In this document: piece after piece, positions 48,547-57,577 of the stretch
How the letters are laid out: every line of letters begins with the position of its first letter
How positions within the stretch are numbered: the first letter of the stretch is position 1
DNA from: Mycobacterium malmoense
Lineage (GTDB): Bacteria > Actinomycetota > Actinomycetes > Mycobacteriales > Mycobacteriaceae
Length of the DNA: 64,000 nucleotides
Direction: 5' to 3'
Assembly (NCBI RefSeq): GCF_019645855.1
Contig: NZ_CP080999.1
Coordinates: 806,001 to 870,000 of the forward strand
Program-made: the position numbers and the translations under genes
Notes under the pieces: generated by a model
The model's input: only the letters and a program-made list of their open reading frames with translations
The model's database searches: none
Told to the model about the DNA's origin: nothing

Positions 48547-49389
48547 TCAAACGTGCTGGCTGCGGTGCTTGCCCAGGTCGGCTTCGGCGTTACCCCAGCG
48601 CAGGCTGACATCGGTGGGCTGTTCGAGCTGCCGGGTGCGCCACCTGTCCTGGGTCTCCTGCACCGCGCTGTTGATCCGTTCGATCTCGCTGCGGAACACG
48701 TCGGGACGTGTTTCCTTGCTCGCGTAGTGGAAGTAGGTCAGCAGGCCGCGCAGCAGCTCCAGCTTCTGCTTTTCCCGCTTCGCCAGGTCGTGGGTCGTCA
48801 TCAACTCGATGCGCTGAACCGGCGGCAGGGCATCCCAGTCCAGTACCACATCGGTCTGCAGCGCAGGTCGATCGCGTTGCCAGAACCGCCAACCGCGCGG
48901 CTTGTCGGGGCGGTCGTAGTAGGTCACGGTCCCGGTAAAGCGAGACTCGATGCCGCCGCCGATCTCGGCCCGGTCGAGCGCCGAATCCCACACCATGCGC
49001 CATTCCTGGCCGGGCGCAAGTACCGGCAACTCGCGTGGCAGCCGCAGTTCGACGACGTCGGCGTAGCCGTCGGCGGCATTTTCGTATTCGGCGACCGTCG
49101 GCGGAGTCGGAAACGAGAACCGGATGTCGTAGGCCGCGGTCTGGCCGAAATTTCTGGCCACGAGTTCGATCACGTGCCAGTCGGCGGGATGCGGCTCCAT
49201 GAACATCGCGACGTGGGGGCGGATCTGCTCCGCGGCCAACCGGCGGTTGAGTTTGATCTGCCGGCCCGCGAAGACCAGCGCGACGACACCCAGCAAAATC
49301 GCCGCCCACGCCGCCCATGCCAACCAGGTGCCGGATCCCACATCGGTGACCCCGTGCCAGCCGCTCTGGAGCCACCCCATTGAATCCAC
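48547..49389 (-). CDS. Membrane-anchored hypothetical protein (Rv0633c-like)
   Basis: Encodes 280 residues, near the 279 of Rv0633c. One transmembrane helix (about residues 21-43) is followed by a cytoplasmic or periplasmic domain with a beta-rich part (VIELVARNFGQTAAYDIRFSF, then TVTYYDRPDKPRGWRFW) and a charged helical tail with Arg/Gln. The start may be at 49389 or three codons later. Function unknown; conserved next to echA3 across mycobacteria. Confidence 0.85.
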   Translation of the reverse strand: MDSMGWLQSGWHGVTDVGSGTWLAWAAWAAILLGVVALVFAGRQIKLNRRLAAEQIRPHVAMFMEPHPADWHVIELVARNFGQTAAYDIRFSFPTPPTVAEYENAADGYADVVELRLPRELPVLAPGQEWRMVWDSALDRAEIGGGIESRFTGTVTYYDRPDKPRGWRFWQRDRPALQTDVVLDWDALPPVQRIELMTTHDLAKREKQKLELLRGLLTYFHYASKETRPDVFRSEIERINSAVQETQDRWRTRQLEQPTDVSLRWGNAEADLGKHRSQHV

Positions 49390-49541
49390 CCCTCCGCTTA
49401 TATCACAGTGATCTTCGGCCGGAAATTTCGCTGACCCGATAGTATTCGCTGGCCCGATTATCCCGATAATAGGGCGCCCGGCGCATATTGCCGGCCATGA
49501 AATCCATCCGCATCAGGACACACAAATGGCCGCCGGGCCGC

Positions 49542-50255
49542 TCAGCCGCCCATCACCATTCGCCACTGATCGAGATTAGAGGCTCGATACACGTAGTTGG
49601 AGCGCTTGACCTCCGACAGCGACGCGCTCGGTTCGGCCGAATACCAGTGCCCCGGAAACACCGTCGGGTCACCGGGAAGCGTGGCCAGCTGCTGCAGGCT
49701 GCGATACATCGCGTCGGAGTCGCCACCCGGAAAGTCGGTGCGCCCGCAGCCCTCCAGGAACAACGTGTCGCCGGCGACCAGGCGGCCGTCGAGCAGGAAG
49801 CACTGGCTGCCGGGCGTGTGACCCGGGGTGTGCAGCAGCTCGATTTCGATGTCGCCGACGCCGACCCTGTCGTGGCTCTCGTGGGTGGTGAGGTCGCCGA
49901 CGCTGATTCCGGTGACTCGCGAAACCCAAAGGGCCTCATGGGAGTTCACGTGCACCGGCACGGGTGCCCTCTCGAGCAGCTCGGCCAGGCCCTTCAGCTT
50001 GAAGCCCATCATCTCCCCGCCCACGTGGTCGGGGTGGTGATGGGTCACCAACACCCCGGACAGGTGCATGCCGTCGGCCTCGAGGGCGTCGAGCAGATCG
50101 CCGGCGGCGTAGGCGGGGTCGACCACCACGCAGTCCCCGGTCCGGCGGTCGCCGATCAGGTAGGCGAAGTTGCGCATTTGCGTCGCGAACGGGTCGCCAG
50201 CAGCGAAATCGCGACCCGATAGCAGTTGACGGAAGTACAGCCGGTCGTCTGACAT
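49542..50255 (-). CDS. Metallo-beta-lactamase-fold hydrolase (glyoxalase II-like)
   Basis: Encodes 237 residues, orthologue by place of Rv0634c. Zinc ligands: THHHPDHVGG (HxHxDH) near residue 76, a histidine in LLHTPGHTPGSQCF, the bridging aspartate in LVAGDTLF, and FPGHWYS towards the end. Such proteins hydrolyse thioesters such as S-lactoylglutathione or other thiols; mycothiol-based substrates are likely in this genus. Cytosolic. The 49390-49541 gap contains nothing recognised. Confidence 0.9.
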   Translation of the reverse strand: MSDDRLYFRQLLSGRDFAAGDPFATQMRNFAYLIGDRRTGDCVVVDPAYAAGDLLDALEADGMHLSGVLVTHHHPDHVGGEMMGFKLKGLAELLERAPVPVHVNSHEALWVSRVTGISVGDLTTHESHDRVGVGDIEIELLHTPGHTPGSQCFLLDGRLVAGDTLFLEGCGRTDFPGGDSDAMYRSLQQLATLPGDPTVFPGHWYSAEPSASLSEVKRSNYVYRASNLDQWRMVMGG

Positions 50256-50376
50256 CTGACCAGACTATGACCCATCCCCGGGCTCGTCCCGGCCACTTCG
50301 CATTCGGGCGCGCTTTGCCGGAAAAGAGCCGCCGTCCATCGGGTTCGGGGTTATGCGCAGTGGGTATTGTTGGCAC

Positions 50377-50586
50377 ATGAAGAAGAGGGTCGAGATCGAA
50401 ATCGACGACGACCTGGTCCAAGAGGCGATACGTCGATTCCATCTGGCTGACACGCGCGAAGCCGTCCATCTCGCGTTGCGGACCTTGCTCGGCGCGGCGG
50501 GCGCGGGCGATGAGCAGGGCGACGAATACGACGAGTTCAGCGACCTCAACGCGTGGCAACCTCGCCGCAGCGGCGACAAGGGCTGA
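50377..50586 (+). CDS. Orphan VapB-type antitoxin (Rv0634A-like)
   Basis: Encodes 69 residues. MKKRVEIEIDDDLVQEAIRRF, then LADTREAVHLALRTLL is the ribbon-helix-helix and helix pair of VapB proteins of the DUF2191 type, and the acidic tail (DEYDEFSDLNAW) looks toxin-binding. No VapC gene follows; tRNA-Thr is next. The ATG at 50377 is preferred to an upstream in-frame start at 50353. Position agrees with Rv0634A of M. tuberculosis. Confidence 0.8.
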   Translation: MKKRVEIEIDDDLVQEAIRRFHLADTREAVHLALRTLLGAAGAGDEQGDEYDEFSDLNAWQPRRSGDKG

Positions 50587-50694
50587 TCCTTCCCGCCACC
50601 GCGCGCGGACCTCGTCGGTGGTTTGGTGACGTTACGCGCCAGGCTGTACCCTCTGTTAGGCCCGCGGCGGCACTGGCCGCCGCTTGGGTGAATG

Positions 50695-50767
50695 GCCCCC
50701 TTAGCTCAGTCGGTAGAGCGTTTCCATGGTAAGGAAAAGGTCAACGGTTCGATTCCGTTAGGGGGCT
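50695..50767 (+). tRNA. thrT: tRNA-Thr (GGT)
   Basis: A full cloverleaf: acceptor GCCCCCT pairs with AGGGGGC, the anticodon stem TTTCC/GGAAA encloses a loop with GGT, and the T-arm has GGTTCGATTCC. Same place as thrT in M. tuberculosis. The CCA is not encoded. Confidence 0.96.
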
Positions 50768-50803
50768 CGGCGGACGCCGAGCAAGCTAGCGGCGCATACC
50801 AGA

Positions 50804-50878
<75 letters not shown>

Positions 50879-51083
50879 TTCAGAGGCGTTTTTTTGAGCC
50901 GGTACGGCGTCCGGCCAGCGTTTATTCAGCGAAAATGACACGTACAACACGGGCCCGTACGGGCCGGCCTAGCGAACCCCGGGTGCTTGCATGTTGAAAT
51001 AGTTGGCAGTGGAAAATGGCTGGCATGGTGAACACTCGCAAGTCGCGGCGGGGCTCGGTCGGACTATCGACTCGGCGGCGGCG

Positions 51084-51710
51084 ATGACGGAAGAGCCAGT
51101 GATAACTGAAGAGACAGCGACGACCGAAGAATCGGTGACAACCGAGGAATGGCGTACCATCGCCGGATTCCCGAGCTACGAGGTTTCGAACCTTGGGCGG
51201 GTGCGTACCAAGCCTCACATCAAGGTGCGTAAGAACAACAGCCCGTTTCCGGTCGCCGGGCGAATAAGGAAGCTCCAGCTCAACGAGAACGGCTACCTCA
51301 TCGTTCATGTTCAAGACGAGGCGGCTCGAAAGCGGGCGCTGCGGGTCAACGTCATCGTCGCGGAGGCGTTCATCGGTCCGCGACCGGCCGGCATGCACGT
51401 CTGTCACAACAACGGCATCGCCACCGACAACCGCGCCGAGAACCTTCGCTATGACACGTTGTCCAACAACCAGCTCGACACCGTGCGGCACGGGACGCAC
51501 TTCAACGCCAGCAAGACGCATTGCAAACGCAACCACCCGCTGACACCGGAAAACGTCTACGTCAACCCCACGACCGGCGGCAGACGCTGCCTTCAGTGCG
51601 TGAAAGAGCGGAACCAACCATGGTTGAAAGCGGACGCCGAACCCGGTAGCGGAATCGTGACACACGAGCCCCCTGCCCCCAGACGCGGCCGCAATAGGCG
51701 GAAGCGATGA
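51084..51710 (+). CDS. NUMOD4/HNH-family homing endonuclease
   Basis: Encodes 208 residues from the ATG at 51084. After a short TEE-repeat lead, the NUMOD4 DNA-binding motif reads WRTIAGFPSYEVSNLGRVRT (about residues 22-41); the HNH core VIVAEAFIGPRPAGMHVCHN and the following TDNRAENLRYDT carry the conserved His, Asn and Asn (about residues 90-130). A C-terminal Cys-rich part (HCKRNHPLTPENVY, CLQC) may bind zinc. Such genes are typical of phages and homing elements and cut DNA at a specific site. It is flanked by the tRNA-Met repeats. Confidence 0.85.
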   Translation: MTEEPVITEETATTEESVTTEEWRTIAGFPSYEVSNLGRVRTKPHIKVRKNNSPFPVAGRIRKLQLNENGYLIVHVQDEAARKRALRVNVIVAEAFIGPRPAGMHVCHNNGIATDNRAENLRYDTLSNNQLDTVRHGTHFNASKTHCKRNHPLTPENVYVNPTTGGRRCLQCVKERNQPWLKADAEPGSGIVTHEPPAPRRGRNRRKR

Positions 51711-51731
51711 GGTTTGCTGGGCCGCGTTAGT

Positions 51732-51773
51732 TCATAATCGTTAGGTCGCCGGCTCGAGCCCGGCCATCGCTAC
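51732..51773. repeat. Attachment-like repeat, right copy (partial tRNA-Met)
   Basis: Second 42-base copy of the 3' half of tRNA-Met. Two bases differ (TTCGAGT in the tRNA, CTCGAGC here). It cannot form a tRNA on its own. Confidence 0.8.
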
Positions 51774-51818
51774 GACACAACAACGCGACGTTTGAGAGAG
51801 ATTTGAGAGAGAACCGTC

Positions 51819-51986
51819 ATGGCTTCCAGTACCGACGTGCGGCCGAAGATCACCCTCGCATGCGAGGTGTGCAAGCACCGCAACTACATCACCAAGAAGA
51901 ACCGCCGGAACGACCCGGACCGCTTGGAGCTGAAGAAGTTCTGCCCGAATTGCGGCAAGCACCAGGCGCACCGCGAGACACGCTAG
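51819..51986 (+). CDS. rpmG: 50S ribosomal protein L33
   Basis: Encodes 55 residues of L33: [20 protein letters not shown], then [18 protein letters not shown], with all four zinc-binding cysteines (CxxC twice), so it is the zinc-containing C+ form. Equivalent to rpmG2 (Rv0634B). It leads into hadA 49 bases downstream. Confidence 0.97.
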
Positions 51987-52035
51987 CGTCGACCTGCAAG
52001 CGTTGATTCGGATCGACTAGGTAGGTTCTACAGCC

Positions 52036-52515
52036 GTGCCGTTGACCACAAGCATCATCGGGATGCACTACCGATATCCCGACCACTATGAGGTTGAGCG
52101 GGAGAAGATCCGCGAGTACGCGATAGCCGTGCAAAACGACGACACCCCCTTCTTCGAGGAGGACGCGGCGGCCGAGCTCGGCTACAAGGGGTTGCTGGCC
52201 CCGTTGACGTTCATCTGTGTGTTCGGCTACAAGGCGCAATCGGCGTTCTTCAAGCACGCCAACATCGCGGTCACGGACCAGCAGATCGTCCAGGTCGACC
52301 AAGTGCTGAAATTCCAGAAGCCGATCGTGGCGGGCGACAGGCTCTACTGCGACGTGTACGTGGACTCGGTGCGTGAGGCGCACGCCACCCAGATCATCGT
52401 GACCAAGAACATCATCACCAACGAAGCCGGTGAGATTGTCCAGGAGACCTACACGACCCTGGCGGGCCGTGCCGCCGAGGATGGAGAAGAGGGATTTACT
52501 GATGGCACTGCGTGA
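52036..52515 (+). CDS. hadA: (3R)-hydroxyacyl-ACP dehydratase subunit HadA
   Basis: Encodes 159 residues, with hot-dog fold lacking its own catalytic dyad; it pairs with HadB. Starts with GTG at 52036; MHYRYPDHYEVEREKIREYA and GLLAPLTFICVFGYKAQ match HadA (Rv0635). HadAB dehydrates 3-hydroxyacyl-AcpM in the FAS-II cycle making meromycolic acids. The stop overlaps hadB by 14 bases. HadAB is the target of thiacetazone and isoxyl. Confidence 0.97.
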   Translation: MPLTTSIIGMHYRYPDHYEVEREKIREYAIAVQNDDTPFFEEDAAAELGYKGLLAPLTFICVFGYKAQSAFFKHANIAVTDQQIVQVDQVLKFQKPIVAGDRLYCDVYVDSVREAHATQIIVTKNIITNEAGEIVQETYTTLAGRAAEDGEEGFTDGTA

Positions 52516-52930
52516 GTTCAGTTCGGTGAAGGTGGGTGACCGGCTTCCGGAGAAGACCTACCCGCTGACCCGCCAGGATCTGGTGAACTATGCGGGAGTC
52601 TCCGGCGACCTGAACCCGATCCATTGGGACGATGAGATCGCCAAAGTCGTCGGGCTGGACACCGCGATCGCCCACGGCATGCTGACCATGGGGCTGGGTG
52701 GCGGCTACGTCACGTCGTGGGTCGGCGACCCGGGCGCGGTCACCGAGTACAACGTGCGGTTCACCGCCGTGGTGCCGGTGCCCAACGACGGCAAGGGCGC
52801 CGAGCTCGTCTTCAGCGGCCGGGTGAAGTCGCTCGATCCGGAGAGCAAGTCGGTGACCATCGCGCTTACGGCCACCGCCGGGGGCAAGAAGATCTTCGGG
52901 CGGGCCATCGCGTCGGCGAAGCTGGCGTAG
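52502..52930 (+). CDS. hadB: (3R)-hydroxyacyl-ACP dehydratase catalytic subunit HadB
   Basis: Encodes 142 residues. The hydratase-2 motif YAGVSGDLNPIHWDD carries the catalytic D36 and H41, as in Rv0636. It provides the active site for both HadAB and HadBC heterodimers. The ATG at 52502 lies inside hadA, consistent with coupled translation. Confidence 0.97.
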   Translation: MALREFSSVKVGDRLPEKTYPLTRQDLVNYAGVSGDLNPIHWDDEIAKVVGLDTAIAHGMLTMGLGGGYVTSWVGDPGAVTEYNVRFTAVVPVPNDGKGAELVFSGRVKSLDPESKSVTIALTATAGGKKIFGRAIASAKLA

Positions 52931-52944
52931 ACGGGCGTAGGTTT

Positions 52945-53445
52945 ATGGCGCTCAAGACCGACATCCGCGGGATGGTCTGGCGGTATCCCGACTACTTCGT
53001 CGTGGGCCGCGAGCAGCTTCGTCAGTTTGCGCAAGCTATCAAGTGCGAGGATCCGGCCTGCTACGACGAGGACGCGGCCGCCGAACTCGGTTATGACAAC
53101 ATCGTTGCGCCGATGACGTTCGTGTCGATACTTGCGAAACTTGTCCAGACGGACTTCTTCCGGAATGTCGACATTGGCATGGAGACCATGCAGATCGTCC
53201 AGGTCGACCAGCGGTTCGTCTTCTACAAGCCGATACTGGCCGGCGACAAGCTGTGGGCCAGGATGCACATCCACTCGGTGGACGAGCGTTTCGGCGCCGA
53301 CATCGTCGTCACCAAGAACATCTGCACCAACGACGACGGCGAGGTGGTGATCGAGGCCTACACCACCCTGATGGGCCATCAGGGTGATGACTCCATCCAA
53401 CTCAGATGGGACAAGGAATCCGGACAGGTCGTCAGAACGTCGTAA
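52945..53445 (+). CDS. hadC: (3R)-hydroxyacyl-ACP dehydratase subunit HadC
   Basis: Encodes 166 residues, hot-dog fold similar to HadA: MVWRYPDYFVVGREQLRQFA and NIVAPMTFVSILAKLVQ. It pairs with HadB to dehydrate longer intermediates late in mycolic acid elongation. Corresponds to Rv0637. Starts 14 bases after hadB. Confidence 0.97.
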   Translation: MALKTDIRGMVWRYPDYFVVGREQLRQFAQAIKCEDPACYDEDAAAELGYDNIVAPMTFVSILAKLVQTDFFRNVDIGMETMQIVQVDQRFVFYKPILAGDKLWARMHIHSVDERFGADIVVTKNICTNDDGEVVIEAYTTLMGHQGDDSIQLRWDKESGQVVRTS

Positions 53446-53599
53446 TTGGTATCGGATTTCCTGCGCTTGAGTGGAATCGAGTACACTCGAATCTCGGGGT
53501 TTTCCCAGCATCAGCGCGCTTTCCGCGAGTCGAACGAGCGGGGGCGCGCGTGTCATGTGAGCCCCGGCAGGTAAGCACAGGCTGGCCTGCCAACCGCGA

Positions 53600-53672
<73 letters not shown>

Positions 53673-53770
53673 CTGAAGACGACCATGGGTATGTGCCATG
53701 GTGGACACTGGAAGATGTGGCCACCACAGTGGGACGGCTCGCGGGACACTAGCAAACAAAGGAGCATGCG

Positions 53771-54244
53771 GTGAGCGACGAAGGCGACGTTGCCAACGAC
53801 GCCGCAAGCGACGGCGGCGACACCGAGGACGGCCGCGGGAGCGGCGGTCGGACGGCCGTGGTGACAGTGACGCGGCCGCAACGCCCGACCGGCAAGCGGT
53901 CGCGGCAGCGAGTGGCCGATGCCGACGAAGACGTCGACGTAGAGTCGCCGGACGAGGTCGAGGCCGCCGAGAAAGACGTCAAGAAAGACAAGGCCAAGAA
54001 GCGCCGGACCGGCAAGAAGGCCAAGAAATCGAGGAAATCCGGGGACCGTTCGGTCAATCCCGTCGTCTTCGTCTACACGTACCTCAAGCAGGTCGTTACG
54101 GAGATGCGGAAGGTGATCTGGCCGAACCGCAAACAGATGCTCACCTACACCTCGGTGGTGCTGGCGTTCCTGGCCTTTATGGTGGCGCTGGTCGGCCTCG
54201 CGGATTTCGGCCTGGCCAAGCTGGTGCTGTTGGTGTTCGGCTGA
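53771..54244 (+). CDS. secE: Preprotein translocase subunit SecE
   Basis: Encodes 157 residues. The N-terminal 90 are acidic and then Lys-rich and disordered, a mycobacterial extension; the conserved part begins at YTYLKQVVTEMRKVIWPNRK and is followed by a single membrane helix (about residues 127-150). SecE clamps SecY in the translocon. The GTG at 53771 follows GGAG. Linked with nusG, 32 bases downstream. Confidence 0.95.
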   Translation: MSDEGDVANDAASDGGDTEDGRGSGGRTAVVTVTRPQRPTGKRSRQRVADADEDVDVESPDEVEAAEKDVKKDKAKKRRTGKKAKKSRKSGDRSVNPVVFVYTYLKQVVTEMRKVIWPNRKQMLTYTSVVLAFLAFMVALVGLADFGLAKLVLLVFG

Positions 54245-54276
54245 GCATTGCAGAGCGATAGAGAGGACTGAAAACC

Positions 54277-55023
54277 GTGACTACCTTCGACGGTGAAACG
54301 TCCGCGGGTGAGGCGGTCGACGTGCACGAGGTCGCCGAGTCCCCTGAGATCTCAGAGACCATCTCAGAGACCGCAGCGCACGCGGAGCCGGTTGAGGAGG
54401 TCGACCCGGCCGCCGCGCTCAAGGCGGAGCTGCGCAGCAAGCCCGGCGACTGGTACGTCGTCCACTCCTACGCGGGATACGAGAACAAGGTGAAAGCCAA
54501 CCTGGAAACCCGCGTGCAAAACTTGGACGTCGGCGACTACATCTTCCAGGTGGAAGTGCCCACCGAAGAGGTCACCGAGATCAAGAACGGCCAGCGCAAG
54601 CAGGTCAACCGTAAGGTGTTGCCCGGCTACATCCTGGTGCGCATGGATTTGACCGACGACTCGTGGGCCGCGGTGCGCAACACGCCGGGGGTTACCGGGT
54701 TCGTCGGCGCGACGTCGCGCCCGTCGGCCCTGACGCTCGACGACGTGGTGAAGTTCCTGCTGCCGCGTGCGGCCACGAAGAAGGCCGCCAAGGGTGCGGC
54801 CAGCACGGCCGCCGTCACCGAGGCGGGCGGGCTGGAACGTCCGGCCGTCGAGATCGACTACGAGGTCGGCGAATCGGTGACCGTCATGGACGGACCGTTC
54901 GCCACGTTGCCGGCCACCATCAACGAGGTCAACGCCGAACAGCAGAAGCTCAAGGTGCTGGTGTCGATCTTCGGCCGCGAAACCCCGGTGGAACTGACCT
55001 TTAGCCAAGTTTCCAAGATCTAA
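54277..55023 (+). CDS. nusG: Transcription elongation/antitermination factor NusG
   Basis: Encodes 248 residues. An acidic N-terminal tail (residues 1-55) is followed by the NGN domain (WYVVHSYAGYENKVKANLE, then VLPGYILVRMDL and VRNTPGVTGFVG) and the C-terminal KOW domain (GESVTVMDGPFATLPATINE). NusG binds RNA polymerase and links it to Rho or the ribosome. The GTG start follows GAGAGGAC. Leads the rplK-rplA genes. Confidence 0.97.
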   Translation: MTTFDGETSAGEAVDVHEVAESPEISETISETAAHAEPVEEVDPAAALKAELRSKPGDWYVVHSYAGYENKVKANLETRVQNLDVGDYIFQVEVPTEEVTEIKNGQRKQVNRKVLPGYILVRMDLTDDSWAAVRNTPGVTGFVGATSRPSALTLDDVVKFLLPRAATKKAAKGAASTAAVTEAGGLERPAVEIDYEVGESVTVMDGPFATLPATINEVNAEQQKLKVLVSIFGRETPVELTFSQVSKI

Positions 55024-55060
55024 ACCCCTCTAAACCCCTGGGAAGGAACGTCAACATCTC

Positions 55061-55489
55061 ATGGCCCCGAAGAAGAAGGTCGTCGGGCTGATCAAGCTGC
55101 AGATCGTGGCGGGACAGGCCAACCCTGCTCCGCCGGTGGGACCCGCGCTTGGCCAGCACGGCGTCAACATCATGGAGTTCTGCAAGGCGTACAACGCCGC
55201 CACGGAGAACCAGCGCGGCCAGGTCATCCCGGTGGAGATCACGGTCTACGAGGACCGCAGCTTCACCTTCGCGCTCAAGACGCCGCCCGCCGCCAAGCTG
55301 TTGCTCAAGGCGGCCGGCGTGGGCAAGGGCTCGGCGGAGCCGCACAAGACCAAGGTCGCCAAGGTCAGCTGGGATCAGGTGCGCGAGATCGCCGAGACCA
55401 AGAAGTCCGACCTTAACGCCAACGACATCGACGCCGCCGCGAAGATCATCGCCGGCACCGCCCGATCGATGGGCATCACCGTCGAATAG
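55061..55489 (+). CDS. rplK: 50S ribosomal protein L11
   Basis: Encodes 142 residues: KVVGLIKLQIVAGQANPAPP, GPALGQHGVNIMEFCKAYN and the C-terminal rRNA-binding domain with GTARSMGITV. Part of the GTPase-associated centre, needed for RelA-type sensing in many bacteria. An AAGGAACG ribosome site precedes the ATG. Confidence 0.98.
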   Translation: MAPKKKVVGLIKLQIVAGQANPAPPVGPALGQHGVNIMEFCKAYNAATENQRGQVIPVEITVYEDRSFTFALKTPPAAKLLLKAAGVGKGSAEPHKTKVAKVSWDQVREIAETKKSDLNANDIDAAAKIIAGTARSMGITVE

Positions 55490-55570
55490 GTCTGCATAGC
55501 CCGCTATCCGTGGGAGGGCCAGCTTCGGCCCGCTTCCTAACCACGACCCAACACCGGATTGGATGAACCA

Positions 55571-56278
55571 ATGAGCAAGAACAGCAAGGCATACCGCGCC
55601 GCCGCCGAGAAGGTGGACCGCGTCAACCTGTACACCCCGCTGCAGGCGGCCAAGCTCGCCAAGGAGACGTCGTCGACCAAGCAGGACGCAACCGTCGAGG
55701 TGGCGATCCGGCTCGGCGTCGACCCGCGCAAGGCGGACCAGATGGTCCGCGGCACGGTCAACCTGCCGCACGGCACCGGCAAGACGGCCCGGGTCGCGGT
55801 GTTCGCCGTCGGCGACAAAGCCGATGCTGCCGTCGCCGCGGGAGCTGACGTGGTCGGCAGCGACGACCTGATCGAGAAGATCCAGGGCGGCTGGCTGGAA
55901 TTCGACGCCGCGATCGCGACCCCCGACCAGATGGCCAAGGTCGGTCGCATCGCCCGCGTGCTGGGTCCGCGCGGCCTGATGCCCAACCCCAAGACCGGCA
56001 CCGTCACCCCCGACGTCGCCAAGGCCGTCGCCGACATCAAGGGCGGCAAGATCAACTTCCGCGTCGACAAGCAGGCCAACCTGCACTTCGTCATCGGCAA
56101 GGCGTCCTTCGACGAGAAGAACCTGGCCGAGAACTACGGCGCCGCGCTTGACGAGGTGCTGCGGCTCAAGCCGTCGTCGTCGAAGGGCCGCTACCTGAAG
56201 AAGATCACCGTGTCGACCACCACCGGCCCGGGCATTCCGGTCGACCCGTCGGTCACCCGCAACTTCGCCGAGGCCTGA
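55571..56278 (+). CDS. rplA: 50S ribosomal protein L1
   Basis: Encodes 235 residues, same as in M. tuberculosis. Binds 23S rRNA at the L1 stalk and in many bacteria represses its own mRNA. Motifs: VRGTVNLPHGTGK, ARVLGPRGLMPNPKTGTVT. The ATG at 55571 (MSKNSKAYR) is the family start, not the in-frame ATG at 55559. The 81-base spacer before it contains a GGGAGGGCC...GGCCC hairpin that could be the L1 binding mimic. Confidence 0.97.
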   Translation: MSKNSKAYRAAAEKVDRVNLYTPLQAAKLAKETSSTKQDATVEVAIRLGVDPRKADQMVRGTVNLPHGTGKTARVAVFAVGDKADAAVAAGADVVGSDDLIEKIQGGWLEFDAAIATPDQMAKVGRIARVLGPRGLMPNPKTGTVTPDVAKAVADIKGGKINFRVDKQANLHFVIGKASFDEKNLAENYGAALDEVLRLKPSSSKGRYLKKITVSTTTGPGIPVDPSVTRNFAEA

Positions 56279-56293
56279 TTTTCCCTGCGCGAG

Positions 56294-56343
56294 CAGACAT
56301 AGAGTCGCACAGATATCGCTTCGGCGATGCGATTCTGTGTCTG
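56294..56343. terminator. Hairpin between rplA and sigma-factor gene
   Basis: Three stacked stem parts, CAGACA/TGTCTG, TCGCA/TGCGA and ATCGC/GCGAT, close on a TTCG loop, with internal mismatches. The left side begins GCGCGAGCAGAC, as in the hairpin after fadB. It separates convergent genes. Confidence 0.6.
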
Positions 56344-56356
56344 GTGGCGGGAATGG

Positions 56357-57574
56357 CTACCCGCCGCATTCGGCGATGCGCCGCCGCAAGAAGTCACGGC
56401 CCGGCTCGGAACCGTTGGACTCCAACGCCATTCGGTACCACGCGACGGCCTCGGTGGGCCGTCCCGCGCGCCGCAGCAGATCGGCGCGCACCGTCGCGAC
56501 GAGGTTCGAGCGGGCCAGCCGGGGATCGTGCGCCACCTCCTCCAGCGCGGCCAGGCCGGCGTCCGGGCCGTCGCGGAAACCGAGCGCCAGCGCGCGGTTG
56601 GCCCGCACCACCGGCGAGTCGGTCAGCTGCAGCAGTCGGTCGTAGGCCGCGCAGATGGTGAGCCAGTCGGTCTGGTCCCAGGCGGGTGCCGTGGCGTGCA
56701 GCGCGGCAATCACCGCCTGCGGCAGGTACGGGCCCGTCGAACCCTCGGCCCGGCGTAGCCGGTCCAGCCCGCGGGCGATGCGGCCGCGGTCCCACCGGCG
56801 GCGATCCTGCTCCTCGAGCGGCACCAGCGCCCCGGCGTCGTCCACCCGCGTCGCCCGCCGCGAATCGTGCAGCAGCACAAGGGCGGCCAGGGCCTGCGCC
56901 TCCGGCTCGTGCGGCATCAGCGCGCACAGCTCCTGCGCCAGCCGGACGCCCTCGTCGCACAGCTCGTCACGAATCGCCGACGGGCCCGCCGTCGACCAAT
57001 ATCCCTCGGTGAACACCGAGTAGATGCAGCCGAGCACGTGTGGCGTGCGCTCGGGCAATAGCCCCGCGGGCGGCACCCGCAGCGGGATGTTGGCATGGCG
57101 AACCTTGTTCTTGGCGCGCGTGATTCGCTGGCCGACCGCGGTCTCGGTCTGCAGCAGCGCACGGGCGATCTCGGCGACGGTCAACCCGGACACCAACCGC
57201 AACGTGAGCGCCAGCTGCGACTGCCGGTCCAGCGCCGGATGCGCGCAGGTGAACATCATCCGCAGCTCGTCGTCGCGCACCTGATGCGGGTCGGTGCGAT
57301 CGGTACGTGCCCGGATGTCGTCCATTACGGCCGCCAATTCCTTTGCGGGACGCGCAGATTCGCGGCGTAGACGGTCACGGGCGCGGTTGCGGGCGACGGT
57401 CACCAACCATCCGCCGGGACGGTCCGGCACACCGTCGTCGGGCCAGGTGCGCAGCGCCTCGGCGCAGGCTTCCTGGACGGCGTCCTCGGCGACCGTGAGG
57501 TCACCCGACCACCGCGCCAGCGCGGCCACGGCCGGGCCCCATTCCCGCCGAAAGACGCCGTCCAGGTCGGCCAT
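56357..57574 (-). CDS. ECF sigma factor with C-terminal extension (ECF42-like)
   Basis: Encodes 405 residues. Region 2 is seen at the N-terminus (DLTVAEDAVQEACAEALRTW, about residues 24-43) and region 4 near residue 135 (LTVAEIARALLQTETAVGQRI). The following 230 residues (LGCIYSVFTEGYWSTAG, EARALA-type TPR-like helices) are the extension of the DUF6596/ECF42 group, which is genetically linked to YCII (DGPF) proteins. The gene starts three bases after the YCII gene stop. It would direct RNA polymerase to a small set of stress or redox genes; no anti-sigma factor is seen. Confidence 0.9.
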   Translation of the reverse strand: MADLDGVFRREWGPAVAALARWSGDLTVAEDAVQEACAEALRTWPDDGVPDRPGGWLVTVARNRARDRLRRESARPAKELAAVMDDIRARTDRTDPHQVRDDELRMMFTCAHPALDRQSQLALTLRLVSGLTVAEIARALLQTETAVGQRITRAKNKVRHANIPLRVPPAGLLPERTPHVLGCIYSVFTEGYWSTAGPSAIRDELCDEGVRLAQELCALMPHEPEAQALAALVLLHDSRRATRVDDAGALVPLEEQDRRRWDRGRIARGLDRLRRAEGSTGPYLPQAVIAALHATAPAWDQTDWLTICAAYDRLLQLTDSPVVRANRALALGFRDGPDAGLAALEEVAHDPRLARSNLVATVRADLLRRAGRPTEAVAWYRMALESNGSEPGRDFLRRRIAECGG

Positions 57575-57577
57575 GTT

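Noticed and set aside
51732..51773. A third tRNA after the HNH gene
   Set aside because: Only the anticodon loop to acceptor half is present; the 5' half is missing, so it is an attachment-like repeat.
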